64,000 nucleotides of DNA from NCBI GenBank assembly GCA_902806565.1, contig CADCXA010000030.1, positions 62,001 through 126,000 on the forward strand. The letters are read 5' to 3'. Position 1 is the stretch's first letter. Each line of letters opens with the position of its first letter. Below are positions 37,118-46,530 of the stretch, piece by piece. The translations under genes and the position numbers were made by a program. Origin of the DNA: Hypoxylon rubiginosum (lineage: Eukaryota > Ascomycota > Sordariomycetes > Xylariales > Hypoxylaceae). A model generated the notes under the pieces. The model did no database searches, was not told the DNA's origin, and saw only the letters and a list, made by a program, of their open reading frames with translations.

Positions 37118-38152
37118 CTAGCGCTGCAGCGTTAACAAACCAGGCCGGTAGGGCAGGGAGCCATAATCACCGCCAGAGTTGGTGGCGCGCCCCTGGTACA
37201 GCAGCTGCAGGTTGCAGGGGTCAACGGTCTTGGTCTGGTCGGCGGACTCGCGGACCAGGTCGCCGTGGCTGATATCATTCGTCCAGGCCGCGCCGCTGTT
37301 GGCCTTGCCGGCGAACGGGCTGCTCTCGGTCGCGGCCTGCGGCGTCCAGGTCCCGCCCAGGCTCGCCGCCGTGAAGGACCGGAAGTACCGGCCGCCGGCG
37401 CCGATGGCCTCGACGATCATCAGGTACTGCCTCGGCGAGGCGCCTTTCACGGTGTACACCTCGACGGCTTCGAACAGGTTGTTGGTGGCGTCGCTGAGGA
37501 CGACGGTCGACGCCGCGCCGAAGTTGCCCGGGAAGCTGGCGATGGGCATGCTGGCGCGGTAGATCTTGCCGTTGTCGCCGGCGAAGAAGAGGTACATGTC
37601 GGTGTCGTCGCCGATGACGGTCTGGTCGATGCAGCCCGTGCTGGAGCCCGATATGGTGCCCGAGAAGAGCGGCTGCGGGGCCGACCAGCCGTTCGCGTTG
37701 GTCGGGTCGCTCGACGTGCGGTACGTGAAGGCCGTGGGGCCCCACTGGTAGGCTAGCACCCAGACGTCTTTCGGGGCGAAGCGGAAGAGCGTGGGGGCGA
37801 CGGTGGCGGCGGTCATGGCGGTCTGGGCCGCCGAGGCCAGGTCCGTCCAGTTGCCGAAGGGCGCGAAGGCCATGGAGCCCCAGCCGGTGCTCGTGCCGTG
37901 CGTCGTCGCGTATACCAGGTGCCGGCCCTCGTGCACGACGTGCGTGAAGTCTTTCAGTGATGCCCAGCCCGACTTGGGCGTCGCGAGCGCCTCCGTCGAC
38001 GTCCACCGGTAGGTCGACGGGAGGGCGCAGGTCTGCTGCGCCGCCGCCGAGTCAAGCAGTAGCAGTAGCATGACGACGCCGGTCAGCGCTAAACTAGCAC
38101 TGGTCTTAAGTAGAAGTCTCATGGTGATGAGCGACACTTTTCTCTTCTTCAC
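37118..38152 (-). CDS. Secreted alpha-L-arabinofuranosidase, glycoside hydrolase family 62
   Basis: A single minus-strand frame of 344 aa with an N-terminal signal peptide. The mature region (from about residue 40) reads as GH62 throughout: [82 protein letters not shown] split over two strands, and [11 protein letters not shown]. Likely catalytic residues are the Asp of KDFTHV, the Asp of CIDQ and the Glu of FEAVEVY, by analogy with the family's five-bladed propeller. These enzymes remove arabinose side chains from arabinoxylan. No carbohydrate-binding module is attached. Two in-frame starts are possible: 38152, or 38122 giving MRLLLKT directly before the hydrophobic core. Both leave the signal peptide intact. 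Confidence 0.93.
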   Translation of the reverse strand: MKKRKVSLITMRLLLKTSASLALTGVVMLLLLLDSAAAQQTCALPSTYRWTSTEALATPKSGWASLKDFTHVVHEGRHLVYATTHGTSTGWGSMAFAPFGNWTDLASAAQTAMTAATVAPTLFRFAPKDVWVLAYQWGPTAFTYRTSSDPTNANGWSAPQPLFSGTISGSSTGCIDQTVIGDDTDMYLFFAGDNGKIYRASMPIASFPGNFGAASTVVLSDATNNLFEAVEVYTVKGASPRQYLMIVEAIGAGGRYFRSFTAASLGGTWTPQAATESSPFAGKANSGAAWTNDISHGDLVRESADQTKTVDPCNLQLLYQGRATNSGGDYGSLPYRPGLLTLQR

Positions 38153-38225
38153 AGGTTCACGGGTGGGGTAAGGATAGGCTCCTGGTCATTTGGGATTTGG
38201 GGAGACAAGTGGATGGCATACCAGG

Positions 38226-38235
38226 TTTATATATA
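38226..38235 (-). promoter_or_regulatory. TATA-box-like element of the arabinofuranosidase gene
   Basis: On the minus strand the sequence reads TATATATAAA, 74 to 104 bases before the two possible start codons, a usual distance for a fungal TATA element. Confidence 0.5.
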
Positions 38236-39411
38236 CCCTTACGCATAGCTATACCGTTGTAACTACCAGGGAACGGGTCCCGGGCGTCTAGTGATCGACT
38301 GAATAAGAGTCGTATCGTGGGTAGTATTGGCATATAAGAAGTAGTCTTACTGGGCTTTTTACCCCTGAACACCTTTAGCAAGCGACCTCTATCAATCGAA
38401 GCTACCTATAAAGTTAACAGAATGCGCTCCAATAGCATGATGGACCCTTACTTACTCCCACCGGGGGAGGACGACGATATAATAAGCATAGAGGTGACAC
38501 CGTCGGTTAATATCCGAACCGCGCATGCCATTGGAACGCTTCTAGAAACCATTATCCCGGGTTAAGCCACCTGACGAGTTGCAATCTCGACTATACACGC
38601 CGCACGTACCAGACAAGATTTTATGCCCCCCACGCTCTTTCGAAAGAGCTGATCCAGCACGCCGTCGTCTTGGTCGTTTCGTTCCCCGACGTCGGATAGG
38701 CTCCGTTAATCTCGATCGTTCGGAACCCATCCGAGAAGGCAGGGCCTAGGCCTAATCCGCGTTCGTCATTACCGCAACTACGTAGGTACCTAGCCTGTGG
38801 TTGGTGCGCTTGCTATATGTCCTTAAGGAATCGCTTGGACGTAGGCGAGAGACAAGGTGAGGTTCGGCGGCGTTGATATTGACGCAGAGCTGAGCAGTAT
38901 ATGTCCGGTATTACTTCTAACAAAGAAATTGGCCGGTCGTTCATATATTGCTGTTCATTTATATTGCAACGTGAAGCGACTTCGGTATTTACCTTAAGGG
39001 GGTAGCTTTTATAGATATCTTGGCGCGATGTTTCGTCTCGAGCCAGACAGGCCGGCTGTTATAGTAAAGTTCTTATAGCGAGGCTACTTGTAACGCGTAG
39101 AGGTACACAGCAAGGTCGAATCCGGACTGTTCAGTCCGACCATCTATTTTACTTCAAGGTTCATCTGAATTGCTCAAGGTCCAAGACAGGTAGACGCAAA
39201 AACGAGGTAGCTGTGCCATCCCAAAACCCTTTCCCCTATTCAATGTGTCATCCTATTTGTGTTCCTAGACGCCGCCTTTGCAAAAACACAACTCTAGCAA
39301 TAACAACGCCAGCCCAACAGACCGGACGAGACGGTTCTTAGTTTAATCTGTTAAGCTCAACTCATTATCCCTTTGAAAATGCCGACTACATTTGCTAGGG
39401 ACTTATCTCCT
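38236..39411. other. Intergenic region upstream of GH62 and downstream of Mcm10
   Basis: No gene is supported. As GH62 promoter it contains GGCTAG on the minus strand (38790-38795), like the XlnR/Xyr1 core GGCTAR, and CCGGGG at 38461-38466, which fits the CreA consensus SYGGRG. An ACGCGT lies at 39093-39098. All are short enough to occur by chance. Confidence 0.4.
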
Positions 39412-41937
39412 CTACCGGAGGATTTCCAACTCGTCCTCGTCGTCATCCAGAACGACCATCCTATCACGTCTCGCTCCCCCCTTACTTCCACCCGCATCCG
39501 CAGCAGCCGACCCCGAAGCCAGCTCCGTGCCGAGGCTCTCGCGGCCCGCCTCGCGGATGCCCTTCTCGGTCAGGAACCGCGTCTTCTTGCGGGCCGGCGA
39601 CCTGGCCCTTCCGCCCCCGTCGTCTCCACCTGCGGTACTGCTGTTCCCTTCGTAGCTGTTGCTGATCGAGCTCGCGGGCCGTAGTTTCTCGCCCTCCTTC
39701 ATGCGCGCCAGCTTGTCCTTCAGCCCCCCGCCCCACCCGAGCGCCGCCTTGCTTCTGCTCCCGCCGCCGCGGTCGCCGCCCGTGTGGGAAGAAGACGCCG
39801 CGGTCGACGTGGACAGCGAGCTCTCAGGCCTCTTGCGCTTGACGGGGCTGAGGTGCATCTTGGGCCCCATGCCCTTGGTCGCGATCAGCCCCAAGCTCTT
39901 CGCGTCGAGATCCTTCCGGCCCTCGTCCTGCGTGGAAGACTGCAGGTCGAGGCCGGCGCCGCGGGAGGCCGTGGAGCTGGCGCCCCGCCGCATGTACTCC
40001 TTGCCAGCGCCCGACCCCATCTTGCCCAGCGTCTTCATGAGCTCGCGCTCCTTCTCCTCGGTGGCCAGGCGGCGCCGCAGCGACTCGCCCTTTTCCATCG
40101 TCTGCGCGATGTTCCCGCCCAGCACCTCGTTGTCGAGCATGCTCGCCGCGCTCGGCTTCGAGATGAACCACTGGCCCCGCGTGCTCCTGTCATAGTTGCC
40201 CCCACCCTTTTTCTTGGGGTCGTTCGCATGCTGCTCCCCCCACTCGTGCGACCGTTGCGAATTCTTATTGTATCCCCTCTTGAACGGATTGTCGTTGTCT
40301 TTCTTGGGTCCCATCCCCGTGTTGAAGGCGTTCACGTCTTGCCTGGCCTGTCGGTGCTTGGCAAGACCCATGTTCATGTGGAACTCGCAGAACTCGGTGC
40401 GCTTGCGGTTAACCCAGCCGTTACAGTACTGGCCGTCCTTCTTGATGCTCTTGCAGTATCCGAGGTCCCGCGCCGTGCCTACCTCAAGGATGGTATCTAG
40501 CCCGCTGTTGATGACAAGGCTGAAACGGCCCGTGTCGGTGCGACCCGGTGGCGGCGGCATGATCGTGGGATTGAGGATTGCGATGAGCGTGCCGGGCGTG
40601 AGTTTCCAGTACCGCTCGAAGCCTGTATTAAACAGGAAGAGTTCGAGTTCCCACTGTAGGTCTACGAGCTGCAAGACCATGTACTTGCCCCTTTCCGGAT
40701 CGGTCTCTACCTTTTCCTTTAGATTACCGTTCGCGTTTTTGTGCGAGCGGGGGTCGGATTTAGAGGCTAGGATGCCGAAGACGACGATATCCTGTTCGAT
40801 TTCGGGAAGTTGGAACTCGGGTGCCTTGACGTGCTTTAGTAGGTCTTTAATTACGTATGTTTTCTTCCCAGATAGGTTTCGTGTGAGGATCGAGTGCGGT
40901 ATAACACGCTTTGAGAGGTGGGTACTAGAGTAGGGTTCGAATCCGGCGGCGTCCTCCTCAGGAACTTCAGAGGGTGATATCTTCTCCTTTTGTGTATGTT
41001 CTTGCGAATCTCCCAATCCATTTAAACTAGATCCTGGTCGATCCTCGTCTTGTGTAGGTCGTCGTAGACTCGTGGCAGTGTTACTGCGTTTTATCTGACC
41101 GCCGGCTATGACTTGTTCGCGGCTGTATTGCTCCGGTTGTAATGGCACGTCGGGTATCTCCTTCGCATTGCTTTTCATCTGTTCTATTTCCTGCCTACCG
41201 AGCTCGAAGGCGTTACTCCTTACTTGCTTGATCCTGTCCCGTCTCTCCTGTCGACTTACTTCTTCAGACCGAGCCGCGGCTAGTCTCTCGCTGAAAGTTA
41301 ATGGCCGTTCCTGCTGGGCTGTTTGCTCCGTATTGCTGAGAGCTGGCGTGTGAGCTCTTCGAAGATAGCCTCCATGCGAACCGTTCTGGTTGTCCGCTGG
41401 CCTCTTGAAACTTGGTGCCCTTTTCAACGATATGTCCTTTGCCTTTATGCCCTTGTCTATGCCTAGACGCACTCTACTAGGGGAACTGTCACCCTGCGCA
41501 GTCTGCGCCCTCTTTACCGGAGATGCCGGTACTTGCACCTCTATTTGCGACTGCGACCGCGACGCCAAATCTGAACGTGCCGATTCGGATATTGTCGCAT
41601 CTGCACCGAGAGCCTTCTTTGCCTTCGCACTCTGCAATTTCTTCAGCTTGAGCTTCGCTTGAATTGCCTGCAGTTTCAACTGTAGCATCTCCTCATCTTC
41701 CTCATCATCGTCATCATCCAGATCCATCTCGAGCTGGTCCGCATTGTTACGTTGGGAATTGCCAGATCGAGCGGCCAGCGCAGATGTAACTCGACCTCTC
41801 TTCGTCGGTGATGGGGAAGGCGACGCTCGCTCAGCCATGCGGCGCAATCGTTCGCGTCCTTTTGGGGTGCTGAGAAGAACGTCGTGGGGTGATCGCGGCG
41901 GCCATTGGGCCTCAGAGTCTGCGCCCGACCCTGTCAT
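39412..41937 (-). CDS. MCM10: Minichromosome maintenance protein 10 (Mcm10), single exon
   Basis: The minus-strand frame of 841 aa carries an acidic, coiled-coil-like N-terminus (about 70-125), a disordered basic stretch, an OB-fold (about 340-480, with PPPPGRTDTGRFSLVINS) and the Mcm10 zinc finger with C495, C505, C517 and H520 (spacing C-x9-C-x11-C-x2-H). An RQARQDVNAFNTGMGP segment follows. The family binds Mcm2-7/Cdc45 and polymerase alpha-primase, and activates the replicative helicase at origins in S phase. The C-terminal third is Gly/Ser/Lys-rich and GC-rich, less conserved. It is intronless and divergent to the RNase H2B gene, sharing a 696-base intergenic region with it. Start: first ATG of the frame, followed by a plausible acidic leader. 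Confidence 0.93.
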   Translation of the reverse strand: MTGSGADSEAQWPPRSPHDVLLSTPKGRERLRRMAERASPSPSPTKRGRVTSALAARSGNSQRNNADQLEMDLDDDDDEEDEEMLQLKLQAIQAKLKLKKLQSAKAKKALGADATISESARSDLASRSQSQIEVQVPASPVKRAQTAQGDSSPSRVRLGIDKGIKAKDISLKRAPSFKRPADNQNGSHGGYLRRAHTPALSNTEQTAQQERPLTFSERLAAARSEEVSRQERRDRIKQVRSNAFELGRQEIEQMKSNAKEIPDVPLQPEQYSREQVIAGGQIKRSNTATSLRRPTQDEDRPGSSLNGLGDSQEHTQKEKISPSEVPEEDAAGFEPYSSTHLSKRVIPHSILTRNLSGKKTYVIKDLLKHVKAPEFQLPEIEQDIVVFGILASKSDPRSHKNANGNLKEKVETDPERGKYMVLQLVDLQWELELFLFNTGFERYWKLTPGTLIAILNPTIMPPPPGRTDTGRFSLVINSGLDTILEVGTARDLGYCKSIKKDGQYCNGWVNRKRTEFCEFHMNMGLAKHRQARQDVNAFNTGMGPKKDNDNPFKRGYNKNSQRSHEWGEQHANDPKKKGGGNYDRSTRGQWFISKPSAASMLDNEVLGGNIAQTMEKGESLRRRLATEEKERELMKTLGKMGSGAGKEYMRRGASSTASRGAGLDLQSSTQDEGRKDLDAKSLGLIATKGMGPKMHLSPVKRKRPESSLSTSTAASSSHTGGDRGGGSRSKAALGWGGGLKDKLARMKEGEKLRPASSISNSYEGNSSTAGGDDGGGRARSPARKKTRFLTEKGIREAGRESLGTELASGSAAADAGGSKGGARRDRMVVLDDDEDELEILR

Positions 41938-42110
41938 TCTCAGGTAAGTTATTTGATGATGGTGATGGTGATAGGAAAGAGGTCGCCAATGTTAGCAAGA
42001 CCTACCAGGAGGCATATTAACGGATGTTTCCGCTTCCCATCCGTCGTGTTTGTTGGACAACAGGTTGTGTCCCCTCCGCTTGCTTCGAAACCTGCAGGGA
42101 TCCGAGTCCG

Positions 42111-42143
42111 ATACGTCCAATACGTCCAATACGTCCAATACGT
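42111..42143. repeat. 9-bp tandem repeat (ATACGTCCA), three full copies and a part
   Basis: Three exact copies (42111-42137) run into a partial fourth (ATACGT). It sits between the Mcm10 and RNase H2B start codons. Confidence 0.9.
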
Positions 42144-42399
42144 GGGCTGGTTATATCATGCAGCGGATATCATAACATGTAGGTGTGTGTAGGCGAGTCT
42201 TCTTTTTCTCATTAAAGCAAAAACTGCCAGTCGGGTTCAATGGCTTCTACTCCTGAAAAGTGAATTGTTGTACTTCGTATCGTATTACGAAATCAAAAAC
42301 GTCGTTAAGGTCGGTTTCCAAGATGTCTGGAGGATGTAGGTACCCAAGTACAGGGAGGTATCGATAAATGTAAAACGAGGGTGTTTAATTGGTGGGGAG

Positions 42400-42436
42400 A
42401 CGCGCTTTTACCCTAGCAACACGCGACTTAGCGCGT
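42400..42436. promoter_or_regulatory. Cluster of three ACGCG cores (MBF/MCB-like)
   Basis: ACGCGC at 42400-42405, ACGCGA at 42421-42426 and ACGCGC on the opposite strand at 42431-42436 lie within 37 bases. MBF-type factors that drive G1/S genes in fungi bind ACGCG(T). The cluster is 198 bases before the RNase H2B start and 463 before the Mcm10 start. Function is inferred; none of the three is the full palindrome. Confidence 0.35.
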
Positions 42437-42633
42437 TGACAGGGGTACTAATTAATATTAGTTACATGTATCATTTCCATGTACCTTCAGTAACAAACAA
42501 CTTTAGCAACACCAACGACGATGCAATTGGAATAGAAAAAAAACACGATACAGCTTGGATCGCGCTTAGAACAAACTACCATTTTAGGTCGCCAAATCAT
42601 CGCATATCTAGTGGACAGTATAGCAATCCAAAC

Positions 42634-44034
42634 ATGGCGAGAACGACTAGGTCGAAGGCGAACGCATCGGCCGCCGAAACATCAGATTCAAAGACAAAAT
42701 CAACAACCAATTCTAATACTCAATCAAGATACACATTACCTGCCGAGTCTACGAAGCCGCCGATAGTTTTTGTACTCCCCAAGAAAGCCACCAAAGACGC
42801 CAGAATAGTGTCTCTATTCAACCCTAGATACCAGACCCCCATGAGGTACCTCGCATGCCCCGAGACCGGCATCTACGAATTCACAAGCATCGCCGCGCCC
42901 AAGTCGACACCCAGAAGCTGGTTCATAGAATGCGGCAACGCGGACGAGGTCCAGCCGAAGACGAGCGAGGACGGCTCTGAGTTCCGCGCTTATGTCACCA
43001 ACGGCGCCGATTTATACGTCGCGACGCCCCTTGACCCTATGTTCCTCCTTCTAGCTGTTTTCGTAGACCAGAGCGCTACCACGAAAGATGGCAAGCGCAT
43101 GTTCGTGTCTATGGACGATCATCTTGACTCCGTGCGCGACAAGTCACCACACCTATCCGAGATATTACGATGGGGCAAGATACGGACGCTGCTAGAGTCG
43201 CGAATGGCTGCGGTGTGCGACACCGTGGAGGCAGGCGACGAGACCATGTTCCGATTCAACGAGGACAAGTTATTAGCCGAGATGCTAGCTAAGGCCCGCA
43301 ACATATGCGACCACGGCTTGCCACAGAGCTTAGAAGACAAGTACGTTACCAAGAAACTAGAGGCGCCGATAGTGGGCGTGAAGAGAGAAGCGACCACTTT
43401 GTCCACAACGCAGGAACAAACGCAGACCGAAGGTGAGATATCGATACCCGCACCAGGGGCGTCAACACCCAAAGTCGAATCCGCCGACAGCCAGTCCTCA
43501 ATATCGTCCACAGAAACCACCACCACCACCGCCTCCGAAGCTTCCACGGCTGCTACTTCGATTCCCGAAGAGTCTACTACAACAACAACAATCACGAACA
43601 CCACAACGACGGAGCTCCTCCCCGCCGTGCACGCCTCGGACGACGTCGTGAAGCTGCAGCGCCTGCGCGGAGCCCTGCAGTTCATGTGCGCCAAGTACCT
43701 GTCGAAAGAGCACTCTACCCAGCTCTTCGACAAGCTAAAAGCGCAGGACCCTCCGTCGTCGGCGGCGACCGGGGTCGACTTCGCGCCGCTGGACGCGTAC
43801 CTGGAGAAGCTAAGCGCGCTGCGGCAGGAGGCGGCGGCCTCGCGGTCCGCGGCCGACTACTCGCGCAAGCGCCCGCTGGACGACGACGAGATAGCGGAGC
43901 GCGCGGAGAAGAAGCGGCGCAAGGACGAGGCCGAGAAGCGGAAGAAGGCCGGGGAGTCGAGGGCGGTGAGGGACCTGAAGAAGGTGAGCACGACGGGGAT
44001 GAAGAAGATGAGCGACTTCTTCAAGAAGAAATAG
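42634..44034 (+). CDS. RNH202: Ribonuclease H2 subunit B with a C-terminal PIP-box
   Basis: The protein has 466 aa from the ATG at 42634; the frame stays open 66 codons further upstream, but that part is not protein-like. The N-terminal half (about 40-240) is the Ydr279/RNase H2B domain: KPPIVFVLPKKATKDARIVSL, GIYEFTSIAAPKSTPRSW, the triple-barrel core, then DPMFLLLAVF. A Thr/Ser/Pro-rich linker (about 250-330) is disordered. The C-terminus ends MKKMSDFFKKK, matching the PCNA-binding box of human RNase H2B (hydrophobic-x-x-FF followed by Lys). With subunits A and C, the enzyme cuts ribonucleotides out of replicated DNA and degrades R-loops, and the tail docks it on PCNA. It is divergently arranged with Mcm10, another replication gene. 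Confidence 0.92.
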   Translation: MARTTRSKANASAAETSDSKTKSTTNSNTQSRYTLPAESTKPPIVFVLPKKATKDARIVSLFNPRYQTPMRYLACPETGIYEFTSIAAPKSTPRSWFIECGNADEVQPKTSEDGSEFRAYVTNGADLYVATPLDPMFLLLAVFVDQSATTKDGKRMFVSMDDHLDSVRDKSPHLSEILRWGKIRTLLESRMAAVCDTVEAGDETMFRFNEDKLLAEMLAKARNICDHGLPQSLEDKYVTKKLEAPIVGVKREATTLSTTQEQTQTEGEISIPAPGASTPKVESADSQSSISSTETTTTTASEASTAATSIPEESTTTTTITNTTTTELLPAVHASDDVVKLQRLRGALQFMCAKYLSKEHSTQLFDKLKAQDPPSSAATGVDFAPLDAYLEKLSALRQEAAASRSAADYSRKRPLDDDEIAERAEKKRRKDEAEKRKKAGESRAVRDLKKVSTTGMKKMSDFFKKK

Positions 44035-44060
44035 GCATAAGCATAAGCTTAAGCATAAGC
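44035..44060. repeat. GCATAA hexamer repeat just after the RNase H2B stop codon
   Basis: Four copies or near copies of GCATAA/GCTTAA follow the TAG stop directly, in the presumed 3' untranslated region. Confidence 0.7.
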
Positions 44061-44304
44061 ACGTCGTGGGATATTGGATATCTGTCAGATATGCGCGGCT
44101 CAAAATACGGCGTTAAAAGGGGTTCATGGGGATTCTAGTTAGCCGGTATAGAGAGTAACTGGTCGTGCATATAAAGCAAGACCTTTGGAATAGTCCTGCT
44201 ATTCATGTATTCATTCATGTACTCATAGATTATGGGCATTAGGCATTCGCAATCATAAAGCCGTAACTGATCAGGCAAAAATTCCGGAAGCGTTTTTTGC
44301 GTCC

Positions 44305-45195
44305 TTAATAACCTCGTGGTCCTCTCGATTTGCCTCTTAAGAACCCCCTGCCGATACCCGACGTACCTCTGCCGCCCGGCGTACTTGTCGAACTCGTATC
44401 GGCCGCGGACGCGGGCCTCGATGTCGATGTCGACGAATACACGCTCCGGCCCGCCGTCGCCCTTCCCCTCGTACTACTCCTCGTCCCTCGCGTCGTCCCT
44501 CTCGTAGTCCCTCCTCTCGTGCCGGTAGTAGTGCTGCTACTACTGCGCGCCGTCGTCGCCGTCTCTCGCCTCCGTTGTTCTTCCTCCTGGCGACGTCTGG
44601 TCTCGGTGCGGCGTCGCTCTTCTTCAGCCGCACGGCGCTCGGCTTCGCGCTGCTTCTGCTGGGCCTCGGCTTCCACGTCGGCCAGGTCCTGGCTCGCGCC
44701 CTTCCACGTCGGGTTCAGGATCAGCCGCTGGTTGTGCTCGGTCTGCGACAGGATGCGCGTCCAGGTGTTGAGGAGGGTGGACGCGGTCTGGACAGTGTTG
44801 GATACGGTCTAAGGGGGAGGCAGCTTGTTAGCGGAGGCAGGGAGGTAGATAGATAGCTAGGGATAGGGATAGGTGTAGAGGTAGGTGGTGGTGAGTTAAG
44901 AAGCTATTTCTGAGATCCCGGATGTAGGGAAGGGTGGACGATGACGCACATGCATGTTGCCCTTGGCTCGTTCTAGAGTTCCGACTACGCCCTCGATCAG
45001 CTCGTTGATGTTCCGGACCCCCTCGAGCTCGCGACGCAGGTTTGCTTCGCGCGCGTCTTCCGAGTCATCGTAGCGGTTTGTAGGCGGTGGGTTCGAAGGA
45101 GTTTTTGGTCGCTCTGGGAGCTCTTTAGATATGGGCTTTTTCGAAGGCGAGGCGAAGAGGTCTTCGTGGTCGGATGAGTCTAGATGGTCCGACAT
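44305..45195 (-). CDS. DUO1: DASH/Dam1 complex subunit Duo1, two exons
   Basis: Exons on the minus strand are 45195-44950 and 44808-44305 (249 aa), separated by a 141-nt intron with a GCTAAC branch site; the join reads AKGNMH-TVSNTVQTA. The core LRRELEGVRNINELIEGVVGTLERAKGN and the following LLNTWTRILSQTEHNQRLILNPTWKGASQD are the Duo1 signature. A Glu/Arg/Gln-rich coiled coil follows (about 140-175). The C-terminal tail is rich in Arg-Gly and Ser/Thr and is disordered. In the fungal-specific DASH complex, Duo1 helps form rings on microtubules that tether kinetochores to the spindle. The start ATG is followed by the acidic MSDHLDSSDHEDLF typical of the family. Confidence 0.93.
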
Positions 45196-45624
45196 GGCTG
45201 CGCAGGGAGAGATGGGAATATTATTTTATGCGAAGGGAGAATGAGACTGAATGACCTGAATGACGCAGCCTTGTAATATTTCTGAGTGGAGGGGTAGCTA
45301 CTTCGTATATCCAATCGATCCAATCGTGGATTAGGAGTGCCAAGAGATTCAATTATTTATTTTTGACAACTCAGGTGCCTAGGGCTGCTAGGGGACTGGT
45401 GATAGTCAATTATAGTGACTGACGTAGGTAGGATTGGATATCGTCTATGCTAGGACCTAGCTAGGGGCTCTTTGTTGACATGTGTTGCCGCTGTTGTCTT
45501 ACAGCAATGTTTTTTGTGTGTGGGGTTGACGATGTGCTGGCTATTAAATTGGCCAATTGACCTAACTGTTGCTACTATCGATAGCGTCTTTACCACTCAA
45601 TTCGCGGTGGGGAACGGATTTGCG

Positions 45625-45647
45625 ACGCGTCCAGGGGAATCACGCGT
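45625..45647. promoter_or_regulatory. Pair of perfect MluI cell-cycle boxes (ACGCGT x2)
   Basis: ACGCGT occurs at 45625-45630 and 45642-45647, 11 bases apart, in the intergenic region between Duo1 (430 bases upstream of its ATG) and the TP-rich gene (about 890 bases upstream). Paired boxes of this kind are bound by MBF in yeasts. About 16 single ACGCGT would be expected in 64 kb, so pairing, not presence, is the point. Confidence 0.4.
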
Positions 45648-45932
45648 CTTGGAAGGAACAAGACATGCACCTGCAGATATGTTATTGCTCCTTTCCCGAT
45701 TCTCGTAGTGATTATACAGTGTATCTATATGTATCTTACTGTGCGGGCTACATGTCTGTCAGAGCAAATAAGCGGTGTCGAAATGTACTCCATAGTAATT
45801 AGAAACAAGATAACCAGGGTGGATTCACAAGGAATGTCAAAATTTACAGTACGGTACATAGTAGCTGGCAAGTGCTGCCGGATTCCCACCAAGAATTTTA
45901 GGATAGTGCATAATGCCCCCGTTACCCCAAAT

Positions 45933-45980
45933 CCCAGCTTGCCAGCTTTGCCCAGCCAAGAGCCCAGCCAGCCCAGCCAC
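45933..45980. repeat. CCCAGCC short repeat
   Basis: Five spaced copies of CCCAGC(C/T) with small interruptions, in intergenic sequence. Confidence 0.65.
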
Positions 45981-46530
45981 TTTCTACTCACAACCTGCCA
46001 CCCGCTCATTCCTAAGTTAGTCCCAAATTCCAACAACTTCATCCATTTTGCAGACTCGAACTCGTCAACCCGTCGCAGTCTTGCTCACCACTCGCCACGC
46101 TCCTTGCCATTCGACCTCGCTTGTTATCGCGCAAATTTCTGGTGCAATTAGCTCTACTCAGTATTTTTCCAGTATCCCGAGCCTCGTATATTCCAATCCG
46201 TGTTGTTTGTCCGATCGAAGGGTCAATTGAGGAGATTCTACCGATACTCGTCACCCTTCCAATCACTCTTCAATCCGACCGGCCTCATCATCATCAACAA
46301 CACCATTACTGATCCCATTTCTGTCGCTTGGTCGCTATTAAAGCTTCGGTTCTGTTTAATCAGTGGATAATAAGGGTTGGAGAGCATCGAAGTTCGGAAT
46401 AAATAGCCGCATGAGTACGAAAAACTGGGCCAAAGTTCCGACCTGACCTCGATTTCAAGTATTGTTTGCACTGGGCAATTCACTAGGCAATTGGTGTTCA
46501 ACTGAACACTTTTTGTTGTGCCTCACCAAT

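Larger units (their letters stand above)
41938..42633. other. Shared upstream region of Mcm10 and RNase H2B with a 9-bp repeat
   Basis: This 696-base divergent promoter region contains the ATACGTCCA tandem repeat (42111-42143) and a cluster of three ACGCG cores at 42400-42436, each listed separately. The 198 bases before the RNase H2B ATG are open in its frame but do not look like protein. Confidence 0.5.
45196..46530. other. Divergent intergenic region between Duo1 and the TP-rich gene
   Basis: No coding frame is supported. It holds two perfect ACGCGT boxes (listed separately), a CCCAGCC repeat (45933-45980) and a C/T-rich run before the TP-rich gene. A small 147-codon ORF at 45708-46151 overlaps the repeat and shows no domain. 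Confidence 0.45.

Noticed and set aside
40934..40944. GGTTCGAATCC, a perfect match to a tRNA internal B-box
   Set aside because: It lies inside the Mcm10 coding region, the flanking bases cannot form a T-stem, and no A-box, anticodon stem or acceptor pairing is visible.
42436..42633. N-terminal extension of the RNase H2B frame by 66 codons
   Set aside because: The family sequence begins after the ATG at 42634; the upstream part is low-complexity promoter sequence containing one of the ACGCG cores.
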